A stretch of 64,000 nt of DNA from Apoderus coryli. Lineage: Eukaryota; Arthropoda; Insecta; Coleoptera; Attelabidae. The stretch is taken from the NCBI GenBank assembly GCA_911728435.2, contig OU452199.1, positions 9,124,860-9,188,859 of the forward strand, read 5' to 3'. Both the position numbers and the translations under genes were made by a program. Of the stretch, positions 10,186 to 22,004 are shown piece after piece (position 1 is the first letter of the stretch; the number at the start of each line of letters is the position of its first letter). Below the pieces are notes generated by a model that made no database searches, was not told the DNA's origin, and was given only the letters and a program-made list of their open reading frames with translations.

Positions 10186-11544
10186 TATATCATTTTTGAT
10201 GTGAGTATGCTAGGTTTTTAAAGTAATATCAAAAAGTTCGGTCTTAGTAATAGAAAAACAACAAAAACTCTTAACAAAAGTCGTCAAGAATTGAAATCTA
10301 CATCTTGTCAAAGCACAATTTACAGCATGTTTGTTCCATTTGAGAAAATCAAGTTGCACTCATTTAAATGGATATAAATTTTCGTTACTAATAATGAACA
10401 CCCTGAATAACTTAAAATAATAAGTTAAAATAAAAGCTAGTCATCATTGACCTAATTTGTTTTTTTTTTTTTCAAATTTACTATACACCCAAAATATTAA
10501 TTTTTTTACCAAGGCTCTAAACTTTTACAAATTGATGATATTTTTGAAACCCGTTACATATAAGTAACTATATGACTGCAGTTTTGATACTGTAAACTGA
10601 CGCGTCTTGATAGACTCACCCTGTATATAACAGTTTTCAGTTTTTCCCAAACCAATCGTGACTAATCAAGATACACATAAGACGCTGATTGATATTATTT
10701 GAGTTTTCAACTTATATTAAAATAGTTTGAATTTCAACATTGTGGACAGACATATTAAATTACATTTCATGGATCTAAGCTTTTCCCAGCTTTGAATTTA
10801 ATAACATTCTCACATAAACTGGTTATGTAAGCTGTTAAACTGAAACAATTTCATAGAAGTTCTAAGTGTGACAGTAGTGCATCTTCCTTCTCTACTCAGT
10901 TTACAGGGCAAATGGTAAAGTTATATGTTTCAGAAACATCTCGCATTTATAACCGCATGGAGTTTTAAAAAAATGAGATTTGTAGATACGTATAATATCA
11001 TGAGCAATATTATCATTAAAAATGTATAAAGACAATAAGAATTAGCCAACTAACAAATACTGTTAGCTGTAAGTCATGAAAAGTTTGCGGCCTATAATGT
11101 GCCTCTATCTATATTGTTTCATTGTAGGTATAGGCATGAGGTGGAGTTATAATTTATGGAGTATTTTGTATGTTTTGTAAGCCAACAGTCGTGACTCAAA
11201 TTTTTGCCTGCCTCCCCATTTTGAAACTAATCAAAACGCCATAAAGTGTAACATGCAAATCTAATGTCGCTGTATGTAATTCGAGATTACCTTGGAAATC
11301 TGTTTAAATGTTTTCTTATTCTTGGACTGTTAGGATCGATGAACAAATTACAGTAAACCTAAACAATCATTCGTATTTACTTTTTTTCGCAAAAAATTTT
11401 CGCAATGTTTGTGAGCTTTTATACACCTCCATCAAGATCAATGCTCGCACATACAAAACAATCATCTGCAGGGATCATCATTTCAACAAATTTAATAACA
11501 ATAATAATGAAACTAGCCTTAAATTAAAAATTGTCTTTTTAAAA
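10186..11544. other. Unassigned stretch
   Basis: No recognised gene. ACACCCTGAATAAC near 10393 and CACCCTGTATA near 10617 look like stray ends of TA-inserting elements, but no partners were found. Confidence 0.4.
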
Positions 11545-12270
11545 CCCTTCAGTGATAACGTTCGGTCTCATAGACCGACTCATTATATTTCCTTATTGGT
11601 CTGGCATATCTTTGATGGGGGGATGAGGAACACTACCTTTCTGTAACATATTGACGAACATTAGTGTGTGATATTAGGTAAATGGGTGCTCGTGTTGCCA
11701 AATTGTACTCAATTAGAGTTAGAATAAGAGAGGTTCAACACATGCCTGAGGAGAATAATTAAAAAATTACTAACAGTGTTCCTGGTAGATGTTTCACTGT
11801 TCATCAACAAAACTGAGAAACAAAATATTGTTGCAAGAAATGCGGAAAATGTATGTACTTAGAGCATTGAATAAAATGATGTATAGTGATTGAATTGATC
11901 AACGTGAAATTAACACCGGTTAACAAATATTGTAAATGTTTCTTCTTTAAGTTCTTGAACCATTTTTCTTTTAATTTTTTATTTTGATTTATTGGTAAAA
12001 TAGGTCTACTGAAAATAGTTTGCTGACTACGTATTATATTATATTTTTATTTTATTATAATATATTTTTGTCTACTTCAGTTTTAATTTTAATGTCTAAG
12101 ATTTACATAAATAAACAAAAGTTTTGTTTATTTTGTTGTCTTTTGTCTTATCGTCTTCTATATTTTCTGTCTCCAATGTTTAAGCATACTTAGAGAACGA
12201 TTTATATAGGATCAAAAATACTATCGATGTTATCACTTGTGTAGGTTGGCTTCACATTATCACTGAAGGG
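11545..12270 (+). mobile_element. Internally deleted piggyBac-like element
   Basis: The ends are 15-bp inverted repeats, CCCTTCAGTGATAA at 11545 and its inverse ending at 12270. TTAA follows directly on the right (12271-12274). On the left, TTAA sits two bases away (11539-11542, then AA), so that junction is mutated or slightly mis-set. A subterminal palindrome GGTCTCATAGACC follows the left TIR, a layout often seen in piggyBac-like elements. The interior keeps only a transposase C-terminal remnant. Confidence 0.7.
11766..11880 (+). pseudogene. piggyBac-like transposase C-terminal zinc finger remnant
   Basis: A single frame reads NSVPGRCFTVHQQN, stop, ETKYCCKKCGKCMYLEH, stop. The Cys pattern (GRC, then YCCKKCGKC and a terminal His) matches the cysteine-rich tail of piggyBac transposases. 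In-frame stops and the absence of any DDD catalytic core show it is dead. It lies inside the TIR pair at 11545-12270, which fits a deletion derivative. Confidence 0.6.
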
Positions 12271-12274
12271 TTAA

Positions 12275-13795
12275 ATGATGAAGGCGTTCTCTGCCTCATT
12301 ATTATACTATCACCACCAAACATCACACGGTATAAAATCACATGACTCATTGGGCTACTGGAGATCATCACACTTTGAATTCAAGCGTCCTAGAAACATT
12401 TGCCGCGGAAAATTTATCGCATTCATAAATGCTCTGGGCAGTGTGGCGTCGCGTCGTCCTGATGAAACCACATGTTTATGAAGAAAGAGTTTCACACAGC
12501 ATGTTCACATAACGGAATCAGCATTATTTTCTAAAAAAAATGGTTAGATTAAGCAAGCGTTTTTAAAAATGCAGCTTGAACTCTTTCAAATTTGCAAGAG
12601 TTCTAGCTGCAGGGTTCTCCTTCATCTGAAGAAGAAGATCTCCGAAGTTGTGGTTCTACACGGATAATTCAAAGTCAAATTTGCGGTAGTAACATGCAGT
12701 AATAGACCCGCATTTTCTTTTCATTATCAATAGAAGTGCGCTGATGACCGAGAATGATGGATTCGTACCTCAAAGGCATCAGTTTATTGTTTTTAAGTGC
12801 TTTTTGCCAACAGACCATTGACGAGCAAACAAGCAACCACCTCAAAAACAAAACGTGCTCATCACTATTATTATCCTCTGACTTGCAGCACAAGTTATAA
12901 TTCTAAAAAGTTCGTAAGAATATTTTTTGTATACAAAAGCTAGTGATTAAAACTAAAATGATACTCAATATCATCAGACGAAACCTATATCACCTAGAAC
13001 AAATTGTTTTTATGAGACAATTTTTATAAATCATGTTCTCTATAAAAGATTTAAAGCCGCAACAGATATTTGTTAATTTTCTTTTGTGAAGCCCATAATA
13101 ATCAAATTCGAAGCCATAGTGAAACACGAGTTTACGACAACTGAGGTTTAAATTGTATTATTGCTGACACACATAATACTCACAATAATCGCAAATTCGA
13201 TTCAGTCTTACAATTACCACAACTTCAGTTCTATTAGAGAATAACTACTTATTCCTTGTTACAACTACCTTCTTATTCTAGACTATCGAATCAAACATCT
13301 TATTCGCTTTTGTGGGTGTGCGTGTAACGGTTGTCGTCTTCAGAAAACCTTCAAGAGATGGAACTACATGACTAGAACGACGGTGTAGAGAGGAGAAAAG
13401 CGTTTAGTCAGAAGCCACTTGAATCAATTACGGCCAAACAATTGAAATTCAAAGTTAGAGCAGATGATGGCATTATTGATGCTGAGAGAGCAACTGTGGT
13501 TTTGGTTTTGCTGTTGTTCCCCATTCTATAGAAGATATTAGTCGAAAGGTAAAGACAGTTCTTAGATATAGGCGTATCGATATAAGGGAGTATTATGGTA
13601 CAATGGGGAGAAATCACTGATTTAAATACCTATTTATTTAAATGCAGTAGCTGCACATTTATTTATTGTGTATTGATGCGATTTGAAATTAAATTATGGA
13701 GTCTCTATACGAACATTTGTAGGAAATAACTTCTAAAGATCCCTGGAAATATTTATAGGAACAAAATAAAATAATTCTGTGGCATAGCGGAGAAG
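12275..13795. other. Unassigned stretch
   Basis: Contains several 65-75 codon frames (12275-12481 plus, 12675-12893 minus, 13408-13617 minus) without recognisable motifs, promoter or splice context. I regard them as chance. Confidence 0.4.
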
Positions 13796-13799
13796 ATTG

Positions 13800-14650
13800 T
13801 ACCAGCAATCTAGTCCGAATGACCCCAGAGGAAATAATCCAGTGGCGTTAAATCACAAGAATGAGGCGGCCGATCGACATCGCGACCGGGAAATTTCTCA
13901 TGCAATAACTGGATTGTTTGGCCGGCTGTGTGGCTTGTGGCGCCGTCTTGCTGAAATCAAAGGTCAGTGATGTCAACATTAGCCAATTGTGGCCACAAAA
14001 AATCGGTTATCATGGTTTAGTAGCGCAGAGAATTTACGGCGACGGCGTTTTCTTGCTCATTTTCGCAAAAAATACGGGCCGATGATGCCGGCTAACCACA
14101 AACTGTACCACACAGTCACTTTTTTGGATGTAATGGTTTTTCGAGGACTATTTGTAGATTTTGTGGGCCTCATATGCGACAATTTCGTTTGCTTACATAA
14201 CCACCTAAGTGAAAATGGGCCTCATCACTAAAGATTTTTTTTGGAAAATGCGTGGTTTTCGTTTAGTTTTTCAGACAGCCAATTCACAAATGTTCCACGC
14301 GAAAAATGGTCGGTCGGCTTCAATTCCTGAACGAGCTGAACATATAGGTGAAGATGAAGATTTGTATGCAAAATGTTGCACAAAGTGCCTCTGGTGGCGC
14401 CCAATTTTTGCGAACGTCGACGAGTTGATGTTCCAGGATCATTCTCAACACTTTGTTGTACAGCGGCTATTGTCAGCAACAGTACCATGACGAATTTAAC
14501 GATTAAATTACGCACAGTGGTCTCAGAAGGTGCCTGATTACGTGCAAAAGCTGCTCGAATTTTACGAACTGACACAGTAAAATTTTCACCATTTTGATGT
14601 TCAAGAGTGTAGCGTTCCATGGTTAAAATGTCCCATTTTTTTACCAAATA
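13800..14650 (-). pseudogene. mariner-like transposase (MERYT family), degraded
   Basis: Read on minus from the MERYTLEHQNGENF start near 14620. The N-terminal part keeps the helix-turn-helix region of this family (RNQAPSETTVRNLI), then ENDPGTSTRRRSQKLG and LVQELKPTDHFSRGTFVNWL. After 14228 the frame changes repeatedly, but ASKKVTVW-like, GIIGPYF and NAVTVN-type segments and a final LDCWYNLL remnant can be followed to about 13800. The family is usually about 350 residues. Several frameshifts and a deletion remove part of the DDE core. The same family recurs at 27.8-28.3 kb and 57.4-58.4 kb. Confidence 0.75.
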
Positions 14651-14696
14651 AATGTCAAAGGATGACAGCTCAATTCTTTACATTTCATCATTTGAC
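14651..14696 (-). repeat. 5' terminal segment of the MERYT-family mariner
   Basis: This 46-bp stretch upstream of the transposase start is the exact reverse complement of 26819-26864. It marks the 5' end of the element family. Its outer limit is not certain. Confidence 0.65.
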
Positions 14697-14784
14697 GGCT
14701 GAAATAAACTTAGAATTGCCAAAGCAATAAATCGAGAACCATAATATTTCGTATAATTATGGAAAAATTCATATCGGCCAAAAA

Positions 14785-15406
14785 ATGGAACAAAGTCGCG
14801 AGCTATGATTTATTATGAATTACGATGTGGTCTAAAGCAAGAACAGTGCATCAATCAACTTAATGCAACATTAGGCGATGAAACATCATCCAAGGCCACT
14901 GTATATCGCTGAAATACTGAATTCAAACGTGGCTGTAGTTCGCTCACGAACCAAGTTAAGTTGGTCGTCCAAAATTGGTCGCTGTGCCGGAAACCATCGA
15001 TTCTGTGCGAAACCTAATTGAAGAAAATCGTCATGTGATATATCGTGAAATCGATGCAAGTTTAAGCATTAGTAGTAGTAGTAGTAGTAGTAGTAGTAAC
15101 GTAATCGCGTTGTTGACAGGTGCCCAAAAAAAGTCTCGAGTCGATGGGTGCCGCAAAATGCTTAAGAAAACTGTAGTGCAGAAAAAAGAAACCCCCAATC
15201 GGCAGTTTGGTTGTTTCAATATAAACAAAAGCAAACAAAAGTTGTTCGTTTCAGAAGCGTTAAAAAGCAAATGGTGAAGGCTTTCGTCACGAAACCCAGT
15301 CATGTCGCAACTGTGTCTTCAGAGAATCAGAAGACCGTTAATTCAGCGTGGTATACCACCATTTGTTTGGCCGAAGTGTTCGGTAAATGGAGAATAACCA
15401 ATCCAA
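14785..15406 (+). pseudogene. mariner transposase (mellifera/cecropia-like), internally deleted
   Basis: Starts MEQSRAMIYYELRCGLKQ, then INQLNATLGDE, SSKATVYR and a stop where Trp is expected. After frame changes it continues with LVAVPETIDSVRNLIEENRH, YREIDASLSI, QKKSRVDGCRKML, then TKVVRFRSVKKQMV and TVNSAWYTTICLAEVFGK. The HTH half and parts of the catalytic half are present. The stretch containing the GDESW catalytic motif is deleted, and everything after the VFGK block is lost because the sequence runs into the 132-bp tandem repeat. A Ser-coding AGT expansion interrupts the HTH. Confidence 0.8.
15071..15097 (+). repeat. (AGT)9 microsatellite inside a mariner pseudogene
   Basis: Nine AGT units code for poly-Ser at the place where mariner transposases normally read GISSTSI. 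This is probably replication slippage starting from the native Ser codons. Confidence 0.9.
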
Positions 15407-15822
15407 AACGAGGGGTCACAACCTATAGAAACGTTGTCTAGTTTCAAAATTTCATATTTTTTGCAGTGTTGTTTGTTATTAGCACCGGAAGTGTGAGATT
15501 TATAGGCAGCACTGTATTCTGTATGAAAAGTCCTTTACAACGAGGGGTCGCACCCCATAGCTACCAGCGCTAGATAAAAAGTTACATTTTTTTTGCTATT
15601 TTCTTCGTTATTTGCACGGAAAGTGGATGTTTTCATGGCGGCATGGTATTCAGTATGAAAATACCTTTACAACGAGGTGTCGCACCCCATAGCTACGAGG
15701 GCTAGATAAAAAGTTACATTTCTTTTGATATTTTCTGTGTTATTTGCATGGAAAGTTGAGATTTTCTTGGCGGCGCTGTATTCAGTATAAAAATACCTTT
15801 ACAACAAGGGGTCGTATCGAAT
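15407..15822. repeat. 132-bp tandem repeat, three copies plus 20 bp
   Basis: The segment AACGAGGGGTC recurs at 15407, 15539, 15671 and (AACAAGGGGTC) 15803, exactly 132 bp apart each time. Copies share CCTATAG/CCCATAGCTA, a TTACATTT segment, a TTATT-GCA-GGAAAGT segment and TTCAGTATGAAAATACC. Copies 2 and 3 are closer to each other than to copy 1. The array begins directly where the mariner reading frame breaks off. Confidence 0.9.
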
Positions 15823-16505
15823 AGATGGGTCATCCACCTTCCAGCACTTAATAATTTCTTCCAATTTCCACTAATTAAAACTGCAAGTACAACGATTTTC
15901 ATCGCCCGGGGAAGCGTTTAAGGCTTTCAATAACCATCATCTTCTGACTAGACAAAGTGCTTTAAAAAAAAAACAAACAAAAGTGTATAGATCTTAAAGG
16001 AGAATATTTTGAAAAGCAATACAAATATTTTTGCTAAAATTAGTTCCTTTGTTATTCCGATTCTCAATACATAAATACCAAGCCTCGTATTACCCGAAAC
16101 TTGCAACGTTATGCCTACAGAACACACCACGGGTTTCTGTCTAAAAGGTCAGTGATCAAAATGTTTATGATGAACTGACTCATCCGCTATATGTATACAG
16201 CTTTTCTGCGCGGCAACTAGACAATGTGTAAATTATTCCAAATCATTTAATTTGCATTATTTATTTGTCTAACGCCTTATATAGATACACTCGTTCTGTT
16301 AGGAAAACACAGCAACGCCAACATTTGAGCTCTAAACCAGTAGATCCAAATATAATGCGAGGCTAATAGTCTAGTTACAGGTGTGCACCAAGTTGAGGTT
16401 TAAACCCCTGCATCATACTGATTTATGTTCATTTACACATGGGAACAAATTCAGCTTAAACAAGAACAGTTTGCATTTAAAGCTAAATATAGCCCAATGA
16501 CACTA
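15823..16505. other. Unassigned spacer between mariner copies
   Basis: No gene recognised. The minus-strand frames at 15714-15902 and 15948-16130 show no family features. Confidence 0.4.
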
Positions 16506-17470
16506 CGAGGGTTGCCTTTTATATTTCGGGATTAGAGGACAAATACAAATACTAATCATCGAAAATCACTTTATTGTTTTTCAAAATATTCCCCATGAAG
16601 ATCTATACACTTTTGCATGCGTTTGAACCAATTGTCGAAACACTTTTACCACTCTGATTGAGGTATCTCCAAAACGTGCATTCTGAATGCAGCAACCGCT
16701 TCTTCAGGTGTCGAAAAACGTTGATCTCTCAGTTTGTTTTTTACGTACGGGAATAAAAAGAAGTCATTCGGTGCCAAGTCAGGATTATACGGCGGATGCC
16801 TCATTAAATCGATGTTTTGGGTTATCAAAAATGCAGTTGTTTGAGCCGATGAGTGAAAGCTCGCATTGTCGTAGTGAAGAGTGATCCGTCTTCGGCGGTT
16901 GGTTTTCCTGATTTTTTGGAAGACAACTGGCAATCAAATGGTTGTGTACCTCTCAGAATTGACTGTTCTGCGTTGTTCTGGTTGTACGGTTGCCAGTTTT
17001 TCTGAAAAAAACAGGCGACCATTTGCTTGCCCGTAAATCCACGATTCATCACCTGTTACGATGTCATAGACGTGTTTCGAAGCACCGCGATCGTACTTTT
17101 TGAGCATTTCTTTCGATCAATCGACACGAGCCTTTTTTTGAGCGATTGCCAAATTGTGTGGGATCCAACGCGAACAAATTTTTTTGACAGTCAAATGTTT
17201 ATGCAATATTTAATGTATGCTGGTCCCACTAATGCCTAAGGTTGTCTCAATCTCGTGAAAGGTCACATGACGATCTTGCAATATCAGTTCGTGCACAGCA
17301 TCAATGGTTTTCGGAACAACTGATTTTGGACGACAAACACAACAAATAGCACTCGTATGGCAAAACGTTCTGAGTACGTATAACCTCAAAAATGTCCAAC
17401 TTTACGGTAGAGCTGTCAGTTGCCAGATTGCAACACCAGGGTTGCCATATCCCGAAATATAAAACCCTTA
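16506..17470 (-). mobile_element. mariner element, N-terminal deletion
   Basis: The ends share AGGGTT and TTATATTTCGGGAT in inverted orientation (from 16506 and, on minus, from about 17470). TA precedes the left end (16504-16505). At about 965 bp it is shorter than the 1.3 kb usual for mariner, because the transposase N-terminus is deleted. Confidence 0.75.
16571..17340 (-). pseudogene. mariner transposase (mellifera/cecropia-like), frameshifted
   Basis: Read on minus. It begins mid-protein at KSVVPKTIDAVHELILQDRH, then FHEIETTLGISGTSI, KKICSRWIPHNLA, MNRGFTGKQMVACFF, a frame change, then IRKTNRRRRITLHYDNASFH, the third block HPPYNPDLAPNDFFLFP and EIPQSEW, a stop, and KCFDNWFKRMQKCIDLHGEY to the terminal TAA (16571-16573). 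The second Asp (HYDNAS) and third Asp (PDLAPND) of the DD34D triad are visible. The first 60 or so residues are deleted, and stops and frameshifts are present, so it is inactive. Confidence 0.85.
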
Positions 17471-17474
17471 ATAA

Positions 17475-18688
17475 TATTTACTACTATACAAATTAATATA
17501 ATGAAAATGATATAATATCTAAAATAATGATTTTAAAGAAGTAGTCCATGTTGCTGAAGTGGAGTAGAATGAAATAAACGTCCACCTCCACGAAACAATA
17601 TAAAATAATGACTATTATAACAGACTCTACGATAACGTACATAAAATCCATGGCATTGTACTCAGTGACTCAACATTACATCCGTTTTACGCGAATAAGC
17701 AATGTTGCACGATTTATTTATAAAATAGTAAAAATATAATAACCTTAATAAATTCTACCAACATATTGCATCTCTATAATCTGAGAGAGACATGTTCAGA
17801 TTTCTATTTTACATAATTATTGGTATTGTGTACTAGCTCATGCATGTAATACTATAATTTATTGTCGTATAGTACAGCAAAATTATGTATAAATATTCAG
17901 CGAGCATTTCTGAGCTTTCGTATGCACTGCGGTTAAAATAGCATTGTCATATACTTACCTTTTTGATTTTTTGACACTAATTTTATATTTTATGGAAAAC
18001 TTTCACTATTATCCTTATGATTTTAAGACTTTCCGATTAAAATTATAAGAATATTGTCATAAAAGGAGAACTAACTTTCATCAGGTGAATCATTAGGACA
18101 TGCTGGAGATCAGATCAAACTGGCAGAAAAAGATCCTCAGCAACTTACTTATTCGACTCCTAAACGCATTTATCAAATAAATTTAATTAAATTTTAATAT
18201 TGTGTGTACACCTTAAGCCTCATAAAACCACCTTACCGTCGTGAGAGATGTTAGGAACTGATATTCGATTGGTATAAATTTTAGAAAGCGTTTTTAATAC
18301 TTTGATTATTTTAAGTAAAAACTTTATATTTTTTTCGATAAACTTAGCTGTTTTTGAAAAACATCTATGGAGTACAGTTTTATAAATCTTTATGATTTAC
18401 ATAAAATATTAAAATTCGATAACGTTATAGAAGTCAGAGTTCAAAAATGAATGCCGAAAACATAGCACTCTCGGTGCCCTTTCGGAGGTCTATATATCTT
18501 CGTCAAGAGAAACTTTAGCATTGCTGTCTTATTACAAATTAGACTTATCTCCCACTGTTAAGCTTTCAAAAGTGACATATACTTAGCATGCACGTTGGAT
18601 AATATGTCATGTAAATAGATATAGGCTATCTGGGTGCGGCCTCGAAAATAGCCATTTCCCATGTATTTTCTTATGGGAAATCTCTAAG
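17475..18688. other. Unassigned stretch
   Basis: AT-rich, without a recognisable gene, repeat or RNA. Confidence 0.45.
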
Positions 18689-18696
18689 GTCTCAAA

Positions 18697-19720
18697 CAGA
18701 GATATGCAGAGTGGGAGAATGAGCGTCAACATGCACAAATTTTCTAATCACGGGGGCCGCCATCTTCTAGCTTAGGCTTACAGGGTATAGTCAAATTTCT
18801 TTTTACGATACGAAGACAGTTCATAAATTGAAGGTTAATAATTGCAAAAATGATAGCAATAATTGTTACAATAATTATTTACAGGACAGAAATTTTAAAG
18901 ACTAGTGTTGTGTCAGTTAACATTTAATATTGGAAATATACTTACCCAGGTTCGTTGAACAAACTACATATAAGACTTCTTTTCCACTTCCACCTAATAA
19001 GTTGTGTGTTGTGTAACATCGTGACCCTTTTCAATACTACTTACGCAGAATACACACGACATACGCAAATTTAGGGAAATTGGAGGGGATTAATAAAAGA
19101 CAACACGAAATTTGTAATATTCTTAATTTATTTATAATAAGTAATAGGAAAGTTATCCTGGAATTCATGAGGGGAAAAAGCTCGGCAGAGAAACCCTTCC
19201 CAATTCCAGAATACCTTATATTATAAAAATGTAAAATATTAATCAAACAACTGTCTTCATATTAATTGTGTTAATATGAACAAAAATTAAGTGTATGGCT
19301 TGATTGATTTTTTTTTTCTATTTCTTGCATACAGTAAATATGGAATGTGTCGTATGGTTGCGTAGATATTAAATTCGGTACAATTTATAATTTTGGTACA
19401 GCTTTTAACAGTACAGCATGCCATAACTATCCCTAGACTTAACACTAATTAACGGATATCCTTTTTTCTTTAAACTGCGCAATAAACTAAACACTAACGG
19501 TACTAATAAAAAACCGAATATCCAAAATAACTCCACACAATTAAGAAATAGCAGCAAAACTCTGTTTTATTGAAAGGCACGCACATGCACATAACCACAC
19601 CAACTTTAACAGGGTTTTGATTTTTTGACGTTTGTGACTAGAAAATGGCGGTATGCATAGAGTTTTCGGAAAAGTGGGTGCGTATTCGTCGAAGCTCATT
19701 CTCCCTTCTGCATATCTCTG
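18697..19720. mobile_element. hAT-like non-autonomous element with 8-bp TSD
   Basis: The TIRs start CAGAGATATGCAGA and extend imperfectly for about 85 bp (shared GGGAGAATGAGC and CCGCCATYTTCTAG). The direct repeat GTCTCAAA flanks both sides (18689-18696 and 19721-19728). An 8-bp TSD with CAGAG-type ends points to the hAT superfamily. The 1,024-bp interior has no ORF of note. Confidence 0.85.
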
Positions 19721-19728
19721 GTCTCAAA

Positions 19729-20744
19729 TTGACATCTTTGTTCCTTTCAAGGTCGCAGGCTGTGTACCATGCCCAGTTAGAGCACTGCCATTCTAGAAAC
19801 CTCGTCTAGATATCTATAGTTAAAATTTTATGATCGTTCACGTCGAACTAGGTGTGGCCACGTGTTCATACATAGGAAAATTGCCGTTTTGTATTTGTAT
19901 CTTTAATGATGACGTTCTTTTTGATCATCAGCAGAAAAAATTACCCATGTAATTCTAAAATGCTATAAATTGTCATATATTTATGGTCGATTGAATTATT
20001 TGTGTAACTCGGACAATTACTAAAAATTACACAAGATTGTTGCAAAGTTTAACCAAATCTTAATTTAACAGATTTTTCCGGAATCATAGGTTTCTGCCTA
20101 GAATCGAGGTGCATTCAAACGTAAAATGTCTTTTCGCGAAACCCTATTCAAAACGAAAATTGTTAAGCATAAAGAAACCTTTATATGCGACAACACTATA
20201 ACAATATAAAGGATTCTCAAAATAATTGCAAGCTTCGCAATCTTAAACACGAAAATACGCTTTATACAAATTGTACACCATCAAACAATAAACTTTCTCT
20301 ACTCCAATTCATCTCTCTTGGCGCTTTTGTTATGTCTTGATATAGACGATGTCTAGTGCTGCCACATCCACACATAACAAACTGCAAAAACTACGTAAAA
20401 TAAAATAAAAAACTTTCTTATCTTTTAGTAAGCATTGTTGCATCACCACACATAAGACCAACTAGTTCTCTCTTTAAATGTATGTGGTTTGATCAAAGTT
20501 AACAAACAAAAAGTGAAAACAACTTGGTGTGCTTGAACACGGCTTTTTAAGTGACTTCAGTGATCAAATGGATGAATACTCACTTTTCAGACACGGAGTG
20601 ATGTAAAAGTAACTAACACAAAACTTAGTATCAGTGGCTAGCGTTCGTCAACTGATCATTTTTTTTTATTAGATTATATTATAACCTACTCTCTTTTTTA
20701 TTTTCTATTGATGGTTAACATTCTTATAATAATCGACAAAGACG
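19729..20744. other. Unassigned stretch
   Basis: No coding or RNA features. Two imperfect CACACATAA-containing segments lie near 20370 and 20450, too short to call a repeat. Confidence 0.4.
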
Positions 20745-21000
20745 AAATAGTATATTAAGTACCAAGGCCGGTAAAGCATTCTTTGCAGCCCGCCGCTGCT
20801 GTATAGACGCACCAGTGAGCGAAGCGAGCGAGGGCAGCTAACAGCGAAGGGCTGCAGCGGCTTTACCGCCAGTGGTGCTTACAACTGTTTTTCGCCTGCT
20901 TCCTCATAAATTGGACCTGCAATATTAAACCAAAAGAACTTTATTTTACTAATTAATTATTACTGTTATGAACTGACAGTTTTTGACAGTAATTAATGGG
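20745..21000 (+). repeat. Dispersed repeat with GC-rich hairpin (copy 1)
   Basis: Related in inverted orientation to 60472-60690. Its left part is a hairpin-prone block: GGTAAAGC and GCAGCCC near 20771-20800 against GGGCTGC and GCTTTACC near 20847-20872, with GAGCGAAGCGAGCGAG in the loop. The right part (GTGCTTACAACTG to ACAGTTTTTGACAG) is plain AT-rich and shared with the other copy. Type unknown; a SINE-like or foldback element is possible. Confidence 0.75.
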
Positions 21001-21982
21001 AGTATTTTTGACGTACATGATAATAGGCGTTATCCTTTGACAAACTCAGATCAGATAAACTTATGTGACAGGCTCACATGTCAGTGTTGAGTATTTTAAA
21101 TGTAGAAAGAAACTGTCAAATTATTATCTGAGCGTGTACGCTATAGAAATTTGATTTTAGAATCTTAGGTAGGTATATTTCGGTACTACAATATTAATTA
21201 ATAAGTGATTACTAATTAATAATGGACAATTTTAAATAATTAAATGAGTTTAGCGGAATGGCAGACGACTACCTAAGTAAACTTTCTCAATTAATTGTCA
21301 ACTTATCCTTTAGATGGAATTCAGATTAAGTTAAGTGAGTGAAAAGTACTGATGTTAACGTTATTATTGGAAATCTAACAGTAGCGCCATCTAAAATTGG
21401 ATCTATCTCTACATCGAATATAATGTACCGAGTGTCTCTCTAAGGCTATCGAGCTGTTATATCCGAAATTATTGGTCGTAAAGGTTTCGGGAAAAACATT
21501 GTAAACTTTCAACGAGGCCACATAAACAAAATTTCGACTAATAATATGGCAAAATATAAATTAAACAGCCATAATATGCGGCCCGCGGAAATTAGTCTGG
21601 CCTAAACATTAATAGAGAGAAAACCAACCAACATATTTCGTGTTATTTTTTGAGTTTAGTTTAATCGTAATCAGTTATGATTGGTTCAAGAGTACTATGC
21701 AAGTATCGATTTAAGTATATAAATATTATATTATTATTAAAGATTATGGCGAACAAACTTGTCCATTTTAAATCTGTTCCACTTTGTGTTTTGATGTTAT
21801 TGTTAAAATATTATTGTTCTTATATATATATATATATATATCTTGGAAGTTCCTCGGTAACCAAAGAAAAATATACATTATTAAAAATAAAACACAAGTT
21901 TGATTTTAATTTGTTCTTAAATAATAGATACAAAGATTTTAGAGAATAAATAAGTTGAATTGAAGATCTCTGCAACTATAAT

Positions 21983-22000
21983 TGGTGACCCCGACGTGAT
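21983..22000 (+). other. LTR-retrotransposon primer binding site-like motif
   Basis: TGGTGACCCCGACGTGAT matches the primer-binding sequence commonly found just after the 5' LTR of insect LTR retroelements. The 500 bp upstream may be a solo or 5' LTR, but no second LTR or gag/pol was seen. Probably a 5' fragment of a gypsy- or BEL-type element. Confidence 0.5.
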
Positions 22001-22004
22001 ACAA

